Positions 8,214-16,858 of a stretch of DNA of 35,462 nt are shown one piece after another. Below the pieces are notes generated by a model. It ran no database searches, was not told where the DNA came from, and worked only from the letters and a program-made list of their open reading frames with translations. Where the stretch lies: the NCBI GenBank assembly GCA_018644935.1, contig JABGPL010000042.1:1-35462 (forward strand). The letters are read 5' to 3'. Source of the DNA: Calditrichota bacterium (GTDB lineage: Bacteria > Electryoneota > AABM5-125-24 > Hatepunaeales > Hatepunaeaceae). Positions within the stretch are counted from its first letter, which is position 1. Each line of letters starts with the position of its first letter. Position numbers and translations under genes: made by a program.

Positions 8214-9647
8214 ATGCTGATGTTATATATTATTTATATACATGGGGAAGACAATTTTAGTCAGAAAAAGGACATAATAATCCGCAAACAGGAAGCAAAC
8301 TCACCCGGCAAAGCCAAACTGGTCGAAGGTCCGATTATAACATCGCTGTTCAAGCTCTCAGCACCCATGCTGGTCGGGCTCGCAGCGATAACAGTATTTA
8401 ACCTTGCTGATGCTTTTTTTATTGCCAGATTAGGGACAACGGAGCTGGCTGCGATAAGTTTTACTTTCCCTGTTGTCGTATTGATAGCCGGATTGACACT
8501 TGGGATCGGGGTTGGTGTTACCGCAATAATCGCACAGCAAATAGGCAAAGGTGAATTCGAGGAAGTCAGACGGTTGACACGGGACGGATTGATCCTGGCA
8601 ATAAGTATCGTCGTGATCGTCTGCACCGTAGGTGTGTTAACCATTGATCCAGTTTTTCGAATGATGGGTGCCAGTGAAGATATATTACCTTTTATTAAAG
8701 AGTATATGTTGATCTGGTATTCCGGTGTTGCGTTTGTGATAATCCCTATGGTTGGCAACTCAGCAATCAGAGGAACCGGAAACACCCTGTTTCCAGCTTT
8801 AATTATGGTCTTTGCTGCTTTGGTCAATATCATTCTCGATCCAATACTGATATTCGGTTTTGGACCTGTTCCTGCAATGGGATTGAGAGGAGCCGCCATT
8901 GCGACGGTTATTGGGCGTGGAACAACTATGGTTTTTTCGTTGTGGGTGTTAATTAAGCGTGAGAAACTGCTCAGTCTTTCGATTCCGCGGATAAGCGAGT
9001 TATGGAGTCATTGGAAATCAATTATGGTAGTAGGTGGGCCTGCAGGATTGACGAGTGTAATAACTCCGGTGGCGGCAGCATTCATAACGCGATTGGTCTC
9101 AACTCATGGTCCTGTGGCTGTTGCCGGGATCGGAGCGGGTGTTCGTGTTGAACAGTTTGTGAATATGATTCCGATAGCATTGGGCTCCGGATTGGCACCT
9201 TTCATTGGTCAAAATTGGGGAGCAGGGCATAGGGATCGTGTGAGAGAAGCAATTAGGCTGAGTAATCGATTTTTGTTTCTGACCGGTCTCACCGTTTACA
9301 TAATTGTGGCAATACTCGCAAACCCAATATCAAATACCTTTACAAGCGATGCTGAAGTTGCGAGAATAATGTCGATGTTCCTGCAAATCGTCTTGATCGG
9401 TTTTTCGATGGAGAGCCTTTTTATTGTATCCGCATCGAGCTTCAATGCCCTCAGAAAACCCAAACAAGCTCTATCTCTGCACATGATCAGACTATTCGCT
9501 TTTCATGTCCCATTAGCTTACGCAGGATCAATGATTGGAGGTCTTATTGGAATATTTATTGGACTAGCGATCGCTAAGATTCTAACCGGGGTTGTTGGGT
9601 ATGTCTGGATAAGGAGGGTAGGGAAGAGGGATCTATTTAGTAATTAA
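8214..9647 (+). CDS. MATE-family multidrug/cation antiporter
   Basis: A 477-residue polytopic inner-membrane protein with the MATE layout: two homologous six-helix halves, about residues 45-230 and 260-470. The first half opens with L-F-K-L-S-A-P-M-L-V-G-L and N-L-A-D-A-F-F-I-A-R-L-G, followed by Q-Q-I-G-K-G. The second half contains P-A-G-L-T-S-V-I-T-P and F-I-G-Q-N-W-G-A-G. The family exports drugs or metabolites using a proton or sodium gradient; the substrate cannot be read from the sequence. The start is uncertain: ATG 8214 has only a weak AGAG site and ATG 8220 is an alternative, giving a hydrophilic N-terminal leader of about 40 residues. It lies on the same strand as the TrmB-type regulator 327 bases downstream, which might control it. 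Confidence 0.92.
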   Translation: MLMLYIIYIHGEDNFSQKKDIIIRKQEANSPGKAKLVEGPIITSLFKLSAPMLVGLAAITVFNLADAFFIARLGTTELAAISFTFPVVVLIAGLTLGIGVGVTAIIAQQIGKGEFEEVRRLTRDGLILAISIVVIVCTVGVLTIDPVFRMMGASEDILPFIKEYMLIWYSGVAFVIIPMVGNSAIRGTGNTLFPALIMVFAALVNIILDPILIFGFGPVPAMGLRGAAIATVIGRGTTMVFSLWVLIKREKLLSLSIPRISELWSHWKSIMVVGGPAGLTSVITPVAAAFITRLVSTHGPVAVAGIGAGVRVEQFVNMIPIALGSGLAPFIGQNWGAGHRDRVREAIRLSNRFLFLTGLTVYIIVAILANPISNTFTSDAEVARIMSMFLQIVLIGFSMESLFIVSASSFNALRKPKQALSLHMIRLFAFHVPLAYAGSMIGGLIGIFIGLAIAKILTGVVGYVWIRRVGKRDLFSN

Positions 9648-9974
9648 TTCTGAAGAATGTAAAGAAGTACACACCTCACATTTTAGTTGATTTGCTTTTG
9701 CCACAACCACGCCTTCTTCCCAACTTGATTGTGAATCCAGAGCAGTTGTCAATATTTCTGGATGAATTCGCAAACGAGGCAGAATTCCAGCTTTTGCGGG
9801 TAGAAAGAGGATCGTTAAGCCTATTTAGCCTGATACTCTCACCCTGGTTTCCTCGAATATTTCAAAGCCTCAATTTAAATAGCTAATTAATCCAGTGACA
9901 ATTTTTACCTTTGCGTGGGGTGAATAAATTTGTATATTGATCATTAGTATTTAACGAAAAAAGTAGGGTTTACT
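9648..9974 (+). other. Intergenic region before the TrmB-type regulator
   Basis: A 64-codon ORF at 9692-9886 is present but has no ribosome site and an unconvincing composition, so it is not called. The last 80 bases are AT-rich and presumably contain the regulator's promoter. No clear hairpin follows the MATE stop. Confidence 0.4.
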
Positions 9975-10811
9975 TTGAGTGATATACGAAGTACGCGTAA
10001 ACTGATTGATATTGGTATGACAGAGCGGGAAGCGAAGCTTTATTTAGCAATGTTGCAGCGTGATGAGGCAGATGCGACCGAGTTACACAGGCTTTCCGGT
10101 GTTGTCAGGACTAAAGCATATGAGACTTTGCAAATTATGGTGCAGCGTGGTTATTGTCTGGAAAGAGTCTCTGGGAAACAGAGATACTTCAGGGCAGTAC
10201 CTCCGGACTCGTTGGTTGATATATTTAAGGATCGCTGGGCAAAAGAAACTGATGTAAAAAACGAAAATGCCGATCAAATATTTAACGACCTCGATAGAGT
10301 ATTCAGATTAAACTCGAAACTGAGTCATGAGTTTGATTTTGTAGAAGTTATTCGTAACCCTGAACAAAGTGCACAACGCTTTATTCAGTCGTTGAACGAA
10401 TCTCAGATTGAAATTCTTGCTTTATGCAGAACTCCCTATGCCGGTTCCGATCCAAAATACAGAGAAGCTCAGATAAAAGCTCATTACGAACTGTACAAAC
10501 GGGGAGTTGTCACTCGATCGCTATATATGTATGAGGAAGAAGTTTGGCCTTTGGTTCAAAATGTAATTGAATCTATCACAGAGCCCGGCCAGGAAGCGCG
10601 GATCGTTGATGATATCCCCACCAAAGTATTCATCTTCGATAAAAAGACAGTTCGTCTTGATGTACCCTCAACCCATTCAACCGACCATGCAATGTTCACA
10701 ACAGTTGTGGTAAAGGATGTCAGAATTGCTGCGGCATTTATAATTCTTTTTGAAACGATTTGGGCAAGATCATTGAACCTTGAGGATTGGCTTAAGAAAA
10801 TAGAAAAATAA
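9975..10811 (+). CDS. TrmB-family transcriptional regulator
   Basis: Residues 1-80 form a winged helix-turn-helix of the TrmB type: L-I-D-I-G-M-T-E-R-E-A-K-L-Y-L-A-M-L, the recognition region G-V-V-R-T-K-A-Y-E-T-L-Q, and the wing G-x-x-R-Y-F-R-A-V-P-P. A coiled linker and a C-terminal sensor domain follow (about 115-278, with E-I-L-A-L-C-R-T-P-Y and T-T-V-V-V-K-D). TrmB proteins are often sugar-responsive in archaea; in bacteria they are scattered and mostly uncharacterised. The 278-residue length fits. The start is taken as TTG at 9975 with a weak AGGG upstream; no ATG or GTG is better placed before the HTH. The gene converges on the pirin gene with only 11 bases between stops and no obvious terminator. 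Its target is unknown; MATE and pirin are candidates by position. Confidence 0.85.
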   Translation: MSDIRSTRKLIDIGMTEREAKLYLAMLQRDEADATELHRLSGVVRTKAYETLQIMVQRGYCLERVSGKQRYFRAVPPDSLVDIFKDRWAKETDVKNENADQIFNDLDRVFRLNSKLSHEFDFVEVIRNPEQSAQRFIQSLNESQIEILALCRTPYAGSDPKYREAQIKAHYELYKRGVVTRSLYMYEEEVWPLVQNVIESITEPGQEARIVDDIPTKVFIFDKKTVRLDVPSTHSTDHAMFTTVVVKDVRIAAAFIILFETIWARSLNLEDWLKKIEK

Positions 10812-10822
10812 AAGTGAATTAA

Positions 10823-11671
10823 CTATTTAGATTGAGCTCCCCAGACAAAAGTCCCACTTCTCAAATCCATAAGTGCCTTCCTGATTTCTTCCTGTGTGTT
10901 CATCACAAAAGGTCCGTAACGGGCGATAGGTTCATTGATCGGTTCGCCCGAAATCAGCAATAATCGAGTTGAACCTCCTGACTTTATCTGGATTTGATCT
11001 CCGTCTGAAAATATTACCATTTTAGGGCTCCCCACCTTCTGATTGTCAATTAATGCCTCCCCTTCAAAAACATAAGCAAAAGCACTATGGTTTCCGGGTA
11101 AATCAAATGAAAAAGTGGCATCTGGAGAAATTGTAACGTCCAGATAGGATGGCTTAATTTGAATGTCAGTGACTGGTCCGGTCACTGATTGATACACACC
11201 AGCAATAACACGCACTTTGATGCCGTTATTATCAATTACTTCCGGGATTAAATCAGACAATATCTCTTGATATCTCGGCTCGCTCATCTTCTGTTTTGCT
11301 GGCAGATTTACCCACAATTGAAATCCCGCCATTTTTCCGTCTACCGGTTCAGGCATTTCCTCATGCATTATCCCACCACCAGATGTCATCCACTGGACGT
11401 CTCCTGCTGTAATGCTCCCCGAGTTACTAAGACTGTCTTTGTGATTTACCTTTCCGGACAGCATATAAGTTACCGTTTCGATTCCTCTATGCGGATGCAT
11501 CGGAAATCCAGGCATGTAGTCATCCGGATTATCTGATCCGAAATGGTCAAACAGCAGAAATGGATCGAGGTGATCCAATTCAGGTGATGCTATGCTGCGG
11601 ATGAGTTTAACACCTGCACCTTCGGTGACTCCAACCGGATTTATGATTTTTTCAATCGATCTGATTTTCAT
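10823..11671 (-). CDS. Pirin-family bicupin (quercetinase-like)
   Basis: Starting at ATG 11671, which gives the usual pirin N-terminus (MKIRSIEKIINPVG), the product is 282 residues, the normal family length. The 17 extra upstream codons are not pirin-like. The N-terminal cupin holds the metal ligands expected for pirins: H59 and H61 in M-H-P-H-R-G-I-E-T-V-T-Y-M-L-x-G, and H103 and E105 in S-G-G-G-I-M-H-E-E-M-P. The C-terminal cupin (about 175-280) contains F-V-M-N-T-Q-E-E-I. Family members bind iron; some cleave quercetin and others are redox-sensitive regulators, and sequence alone does not separate these. It is cytosolic. It faces the TrmB-type gene tail to tail. Confidence 0.93.
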   Translation of the reverse strand: MKIRSIEKIINPVGVTEGAGVKLIRSIASPELDHLDPFLLFDHFGSDNPDDYMPGFPMHPHRGIETVTYMLSGKVNHKDSLSNSGSITAGDVQWMTSGGGIMHEEMPEPVDGKMAGFQLWVNLPAKQKMSEPRYQEILSDLIPEVIDNNGIKVRVIAGVYQSVTGPVTDIQIKPSYLDVTISPDATFSFDLPGNHSAFAYVFEGEALIDNQKVGSPKMVIFSDGDQIQIKSGGSTRLLLISGEPINEPIARYGPFVMNTQEEIRKALMDLRSGTFVWGAQSK

Positions 11672-11777
11672 GGTTCTCTCGCTTTGACTATTACATAGTA
11701 CGAAAGATAAATCAACATTCAACTTGATTTACAAACTAATAATGGATATTCGAGTTTCATATTAAATAATAACAAAG

Positions 11778-11808
11778 CCGCCCCCCGACACCGAGGTGTC
11801 TGGGGCGG
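11778..11808 (-). terminator. GC-rich hairpin, probably the terminator of a decayed gene
   Basis: Arms CCGCCCCCCGACACC (11778-11792) and GGTGTCTGGGGCGG (11795-11808) pair around a two-base loop with one bulge. On the minus strand it is followed by CTTTGTTATT. It lies upstream of the pirin gene, so it cannot end that transcript. It lies just past the 3' end of the broken sorting-domain gene on the same strand (11818-12300), whose terminator it probably was. Confidence 0.55.
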
Positions 11809-11817
11809 GAATTGATA

Positions 11818-12300
11818 ACTATTTTGAGGAAGATGTTTGGACACGGTCACCTTCCGAGTCTTGATAGAATCAGGAGTCTGAAGACGGTAGAAATACATAA
11901 CTGATACTAACTTAGCGTCCCTGAATACGTAACCTTTAGTTTGATTTCTGCATCCTGAGACAATCCAAACTCAGTCTTTCTAATTTAGTACTGTCTCCAA
12001 AGTTATGCCGCGGACCACATTCAACTCATATCGATTTATTAAAGTGGGAGATCTGCTTGGAAAATTAAGTTTGAGTTTAGTTCTGCTGTTAATCGTATTG
12101 AGAGCTACGGATGGAATAAGCTCCTTGGGTACAATCGACTTGTTTCCTTCTATGCTAGTCTCCCATTCCTCATTTCCTACAGCAATTCCAAATCGTGCTT
12201 CACCCAGAAATCTTGGACCGAAATATGAAAATGATAGCCAAAATGTTCGTTTGGATTAAACTTCACTGTAACTTCAGGTGGATCGTATCTGAAAGCGCAA
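11818..12300 (-). pseudogene. Remnant of a secreted gene with a type IX sorting domain
   Basis: On the minus strand, codons 11898-11836 read M-Y-F-Y-R-L-Q-T-P-D-S-I-K-T-R-K-V-T-V-S-K. This matches the closing strand of type IX sorting domains (G-x-Y-F-Y-R-L...K-x-x-x-V-K), but it is not preceded by a usable gene. Upstream in the same frame, 12255-11980 is open for 91 codons and protein-like (F-G-P-R-F-L-G-E-A-R-F-G-I-A-V-G-N-E-E-W), ending in TAG, with a TGA two codons later. Further upstream a protein-like stretch continues in another frame (Y-D-P-P-E-V-T-V-K-F-N-P-N-E-H-F-G-Y). The simplest reading is a gene broken by stops and at least one frameshift, with no visible start. A GC-rich terminator follows at 11778-11808. 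The sorting-domain end is the firmest part. Confidence 0.45.
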
Positions 12301-12508
12301 GAGAGATATTAGCCGATAAATATTAAAACTACTATAATTTCTTCATTTTCCAATCGGATTAATTTCAACCCGGGTGATTTTCTTAAGGTAATAATTTTTT
12401 CATATAGAACAAGTAGATTCACTCCGGTCCGGGAGTCGAATAAATGAGTAAAATTGATGTATAGCTGAGAACCAGTGCAAATACACTAATTATTCCTAAT
12501 ATCGTTTA

Positions 12509-12537
12509 TTGTATAGATCAATATATTTCGCTAAATT
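12509..12537 (+). promoter_or_regulatory. Possible sigma-70-type promoter for the C25 peptidase gene
   Basis: TTGTAT (12509-12514) and TAAATT (12532-12537) are 17 bases apart, each matching four of six consensus positions, 48 bases before the ATG at 12586. The region is AT-rich, so a chance match is quite possible. Confidence 0.3.
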
Positions 12538-12585
12538 GCAGGTAGGTTTGAAATCGTAAAGTTTGTAAAACTCTGGAAAAGAAAA

Positions 12586-15500
12586 ATGCAGTACAAATCA
12601 TCAGTTTTTATTTTACTGGTATTTGGAATTCTACTCTCCTCGGTAATGACTTCTACAGGTGCAGTTTCAAAGGGCCAGACAATTAGGGTTGTTCAAGCTG
12701 CGGATAACACCGTAAGCATATCTGCCGACCTGAAAGAAATCGCAGAGTCATCCCTTCAGTTAATTAAGAATCAGGACGAGGACTTTCTGAATTGCGGGAC
12801 AGGAATTAATTATGAGTATAACAAGCCGATACTCCCATATATAAGTCGTTTCATCGTTATCCCGCCTCAAGCTGTGGTCAGATTGAATGTAGAAGCTGAG
12901 GATGTGAGAGCTGTACCCTTGGATTCCTATCCGCCTCTTTGCCTTGATTCAGAGTTAAGACCTGTAGATTTTGTTAATGCTGATTATGATATATACCCAC
13001 AGTCTTTTGCAGAGATCAGTAGTCCATTCATCATCCGTGGGGTGAGAATGGTGAAATTGTCTGTGAATCCTGTCAGGTATCAGAAAAGCACAAATAGCTA
13101 TCTGTTCTGTGATAACCTGAGAGCCACATTAGAATTCTCCGATGGCGATCCTGTTAATCCAGTCGAGAATCCTAATCGGCAACACAGGAGTCGCGAGTTT
13201 CTGAAGTTCCTTGATGATTTTGCAGAAAACAGTGATATTATCTCCAGAGATCACCCTGATGATCCTATACATTTTGGTGATCACTATTTGGTTGTAACGC
13301 ACGAAGGTTGTCTCGAATATGCTGCTCCATTTATTGAGTGGAGGAGGAAGACCGGACATGATGTAGATATCCTGTCCATCCCAAATAATATCTCAAGAGA
13401 TTCTGATCGAATAAAAGCACTTATTCAGGAACGATACGATTCCTATCTCAATGAAGGTCTCGATCCATTTGATCAACTGCTCTTAATCGGTGACAGAAGT
13501 AATTATGCATGGGGGGTAGTTGGTCCCTGGCAGCTTGAAGCAGACAGAGGCGAACGTATATGGGATGGTGCAAATCACGCAGATTATAAATATGCACTTT
13601 TAGAAGGGCGGGACAATTATCCCGACGTCGGATTCTCACGTTTCTGCGCAGGCAATCAACCGCTTATGGAGCTCTTCGTAAAAAGAACAATAGCCTATGA
13701 AGCTGAGCCATATGTTGAAGAAACGGACTGGTTCACGCGTGGAGGTGTCTATTCCCAGCATTGGGGAAATGATGAGCATCGTGCATGGAGAATAAGCATT
13801 CATTCAAACGTTAGGTGGGCTCGAGAGTTGCTAAGAATAAAAGGTTTCGAGGATGTGCGATTTTATGAAGATTATGAATATGATCAATCTGGAGCAGTAA
13901 TCGGACCATGGGTCAGAGACTTAATGAATGAAAAGACAAATTTGCTACTCGGTCGAGCGGAAACCCTGTATTGGCAGCAGATTTTTACAGGTGTGGACGT
14001 GAATGAAGTGTTTCCGGTCCGCCTTGTTCTCAGTGGGCACGGAGAGTACGCAGCATGGACTTCGCTCCGATCGGGGGATGGAGATAATCTCCGCGGGCCT
14101 GTTGTCTCAACCTGCAATTGGGGTGGACCTCCGACAATCACAACAACTGCAACATGGCTTGAATTAGTAAATTCAGTTGTCCAGCGAGGTATGTCCTATG
14201 GATGGGGAAGAGTTTCAACAATTGCAAATGTTGAAAGGTACTTTCCCAATTTTGAGTTTGGTGAGGGTTGGCGTGCCTATTCTCACATTAGAACGGATAT
14301 GGACTTCTATGGTGATCCGGGTTTAAGGGTCTGGATGGGAGTTCCTCAGCAGCTATCTGTGGAGTATCCAGAAGTTGTTGATGAGAATACGACGGTGATA
14401 GAAGTAGTCGTGACTGATGCAGACGATCATTCACCAGTTGCTGGAGCGTTTGTCACCCTGTATGATCCGGTTGACATCCCCGATTTTGCGGATGCAGATT
14501 ATGCGGATTACTCCGACATGAGAATACAGATGTTACGAACTGGCGCAGATGGCAAGGTGCAATTTGTTCCGGGAGAAGATTTTGAATTTCGCCCTGAGAG
14601 TACTATTCAATTGACCGCCTTTGGTGATCAAATCAGACCGTATTTTGGTGAAATTGAGATTGCCATTCCAGAGTTCGCTGTCGATATTTCTGCAACAATA
14701 ATCTCGGAAGTTCAAGGAAACGGAGACGAAAATACAAATCCTGGTGAGACATATGATGTTTCTTTAACCATTGGAAATAGTGGTGAAGCTGATCTTGAGG
14801 CTGTAGTAATGAGTATTTCTGCATCTTCACCATATTTTACCATCCTGTCTGAAGACAATATCGAAATTGGTGATATGGCAGCTGGGTCCGAGGTAGAGTT
14901 ACAGAATCCGGTACGTGTTCAAGTTGCCGATAATTCTCCAGATGGTGAAATTCACATCACCGGCAAACCAGTTTTAGTGACCAAGTTCTTCAATGAGACT
15001 GGAAATTCAAAATCCGGAATTCAGTTTGATGTCATAGCTCCCCATTTGTTTATGAGCGATGTTGTTGGGGGCTTTGATATGCCATTTAACGATGAAGTTT
15101 ATCCTCTCGATATTCAGATCACAAATGATGGCAGGTTGGATGCAGATGCTCTTAATGCGGAGTTAATCTCACTCGATTCATGGCTAACGATAATTAATCC
15201 AAGGTCGGAGTATCCGGCAATTGCTGTCGGTGAGAGCTCTGAACTTGGTGGAGAGGTCTTTACTGTCCAGACTGATGAACTTGCTTATCCCGGTGTCACT
15301 GCAGAATTACTCATGGTGTTGAGCAGGGATGAGATTATCATTGACTCCTGCTTCATTTCAATGGAGGTAGGAGGTGAACGGGCAGAGGCACCTCAGAAAC
15401 CGGATAATTATGGCTACATTTGTCTTGACGACACAGATTCAAATTGGGAAGCAGCCCCTGAGCATGACTGGGTTGAAATTAGTCTCCGTGATGATGACAG

Positions 15501-16683
15501 AGATTTCGATGGCGTGTTGATAGAAGAACTAACTCCAAACACCCCTTTTGACGTCGGAAATGTGGCTGTAATCCAACTTCCTTTTGATTTCAACTTTTAC
15601 GGTCAGGATTACGACAGAATCTCAGTGACGACAAATGGCTTCATATGTCCCGGAAATCAGGAAGTCACCAACCCTCAGAATTGGCCACTCGACAGAGGCA
15701 TGGGTGGCGGTGCAGGGATGATTGCGCCATTTTGGGATTGGTTGATGATGGATAATCAGTCGGGTGTCTACTATTATTACAATGAAGAAGAGCACTATGT
15801 TATAATTGAATGGCACCGCTTCAAGCAATACCCGGATGGTGAGACAGACCTTACTTTCCAGGTCATTCTTTATCACCCTCTGGTCTATCTCAATGATACT
15901 GGTGATTCCAAAATTTTAATGCAATACCATTCAATTGAGAACCTTGAGGGAGCAAATGAAACTGAAGACAACATCCCATTCGCTTCGGTAGGAATTTCTA
16001 GCCCTGATGGATTTTCCGGGATCAGCTATACATTCGGGGGGGAATATCCTGTCACTTCTGCACCTCTTGCCAATCGTCGGACGATTAAATTCACGACATC
16101 GATGTGGGAGGAGTATCAAGAACCTCCAGAGGTAATTGGTGTTGTCTACGGCACTGCCACAAATGCGGAAACAGAAGCAGGTATTTTCAATGTCAACATA
16201 GAACTGAGCTCCGGTCAGGTGACTCAAACCGATGAAAATGGGTATTTCCGCATACCGGAAATTCCGCTTGACAGTTTATTCGACATTTCAGTGAGTCATG
16301 ACGGTTATAGAGACACGACATTCTTTGAGCTTCAAATTGCGGATTCAGATTCTCTCGAATTCAACTTTGCCCTACAGGAAAATCTAAAAATTAATCCCGA
16401 AGACAATATTGATTTGTACAGCGGTTTTGAATTGATTTCGATATACCCTCAACCATTCAACAACATTGCGACCGTAAAGTTTTTCATCGAAGAAGCCGGT
16501 GAAATCAGCTTCTCAATATTCGACCTGAAAGGAAGGGAAGTTGAGACCCTGTTAAGAGACTACTCCTCTGCTGGTATCAAGACGATGAAAGTTGAGTCTT
16601 CATCACTGGTAGCCGGGTTGTATTTCCTAAGGGTAGATACCAAACTTGGTTCGGTCTCACGGAAGATTGTGTATGTGAAGTAA
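12586..16683 (+). CDS. Gingipain-like C25 cysteine peptidase, secreted, with type IX sorting domain
   Basis: A 1365-residue protein with a signal peptide, a pro-region and a peptidase C25 domain from about 228 (H-Y-L-V-V-T-H-E-G) to about 580. The expected catalytic pair is present: His485 in L-S-G-H-G-E and Cys510 in V-S-T-C-N-W-G-G, 25 residues apart. C25 enzymes cleave extracellular proteins, often after Arg or Lys; the specificity is not readable here. After it come an Ig-like domain, a CARDB-like domain (about 700-790), a region around 940-1180 with F-D-F-N-F-Y-G and T-N-G-F, a carboxypeptidase-regulatory-like domain (about 1184-1250) and a sorting domain. In the sorting domain the motif is Y-P-Q-P-F-N (near 1286), with Gln for the usual Asn, and the end is K-I-V-Y-V-K. 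The sorting domain makes it cargo, unlike the sortase-type C25 protein PorU, which lacks one. The ribosome site is weak. Confidence 0.92.
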   Translation: MQYKSSVFILLVFGILLSSVMTSTGAVSKGQTIRVVQAADNTVSISADLKEIAESSLQLIKNQDEDFLNCGTGINYEYNKPILPYISRFIVIPPQAVVRLNVEAEDVRAVPLDSYPPLCLDSELRPVDFVNADYDIYPQSFAEISSPFIIRGVRMVKLSVNPVRYQKSTNSYLFCDNLRATLEFSDGDPVNPVENPNRQHRSREFLKFLDDFAENSDIISRDHPDDPIHFGDHYLVVTHEGCLEYAAPFIEWRRKTGHDVDILSIPNNISRDSDRIKALIQERYDSYLNEGLDPFDQLLLIGDRSNYAWGVVGPWQLEADRGERIWDGANHADYKYALLEGRDNYPDVGFSRFCAGNQPLMELFVKRTIAYEAEPYVEETDWFTRGGVYSQHWGNDEHRAWRISIHSNVRWARELLRIKGFEDVRFYEDYEYDQSGAVIGPWVRDLMNEKTNLLLGRAETLYWQQIFTGVDVNEVFPVRLVLSGHGEYAAWTSLRSGDGDNLRGPVVSTCNWGGPPTITTTATWLELVNSVVQRGMSYGWGRVSTIANVERYFPNFEFGEGWRAYSHIRTDMDFYGDPGLRVWMGVPQQLSVEYPEVVDENTTVIEVVVTDADDHSPVAGAFVTLYDPVDIPDFADADYADYSDMRIQMLRTGADGKVQFVPGEDFEFRPESTIQLTAFGDQIRPYFGEIEIAIPEFAVDISATIISEVQGNGDENTNPGETYDVSLTIGNSGEADLEAVVMSISASSPYFTILSEDNIEIGDMAAGSEVELQNPVRVQVADNSPDGEIHITGKPVLVTKFFNETGNSKSGIQFDVIAPHLFMSDVVGGFDMPFNDEVYPLDIQITNDGRLDADALNAELISLDSWLTIINPRSEYPAIAVGESSELGGEVFTVQTDELAYPGVTAELLMVLSRDEIIIDSCFISMEVGGERAEAPQKPDNYGYICLDDTDSNWEAAPEHDWVEISLRDDDRDFDGVLIEELTPNTPFDVGNVAVIQLPFDFNFYGQDYDRISVTTNGFICPGNQEVTNPQNWPLDRGMGGGAGMIAPFWDWLMMDNQSGVYYYYNEEEHYVIIEWHRFKQYPDGETDLTFQVILYHPLVYLNDTGDSKILMQYHSIENLEGANETEDNIPFASVGISSPDGFSGISYTFGGEYPVTSAPLANRRTIKFTTSMWEEYQEPPEVIGVVYGTATNAETEAGIFNVNIELSSGQVTQTDENGYFRIPEIPLDSLFDISVSHDGYRDTTFFELQIADSDSLEFNFALQENLKINPEDNIDLYSGFELISIYPQPFNNIATVKFFIEEAGEISFSIFDLKGREVETLLRDYSSAGIKTMKVESSSLVAGLYFLRVDTKLGSVSRKIVYVK

Positions 16684-16723
16684 CTGTGGCATCCCTGCCT
16701 GAGAATTAGCACTCAGTGATAAG

Positions 16724-16760
16724 TTAAGTAGCTCGGGCACTTGCAGCCCGGGCTACTTAA
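16724..16760. repeat. AAGTAGC/CCCGGG palindromic element
   Basis: A 37-base palindrome with 14-15 base arms beginning TTAAGTAGC and ending GCTACTTAA around a short loop. It lies 40 bases past the C25 peptidase stop. No T-tract follows, so it is a better fit to a REP-like repeat than to a terminator. It shares the TTAAGTAGC edge with 509-577 and TTGCAGCCCGGG with 21585-21611. Confidence 0.6.
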
Positions 16761-16858
16761 CTAATTCTGAAGGAAACTCTATCTGATAATCAGCACTTGA
16801 TCTGTTTCTTAGATTTGACCTATGTAGGATTTTAATTTTATGAACTGCGGAGTGTAAA

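Noticed and set aside
8261-8899. A 212-codon minus-strand ORF inside the MATE gene
   Set aside because: Shadow of a hydrophobic gene; the Ser/Thr/Ile/Pro-rich composition is typical of antisense to membrane helices.
9692-9886. A 64-codon ORF between the MATE and TrmB-type genes
   Set aside because: No ribosome site, unusual composition and no recognisable motif.
12005-12259. An 84-codon plus-strand ORF in the gap before the C25 peptidase gene
   Set aside because: It is antisense to a more protein-like minus-strand frame that leads towards the sorting-domain remnant, and it lacks a ribosome site.
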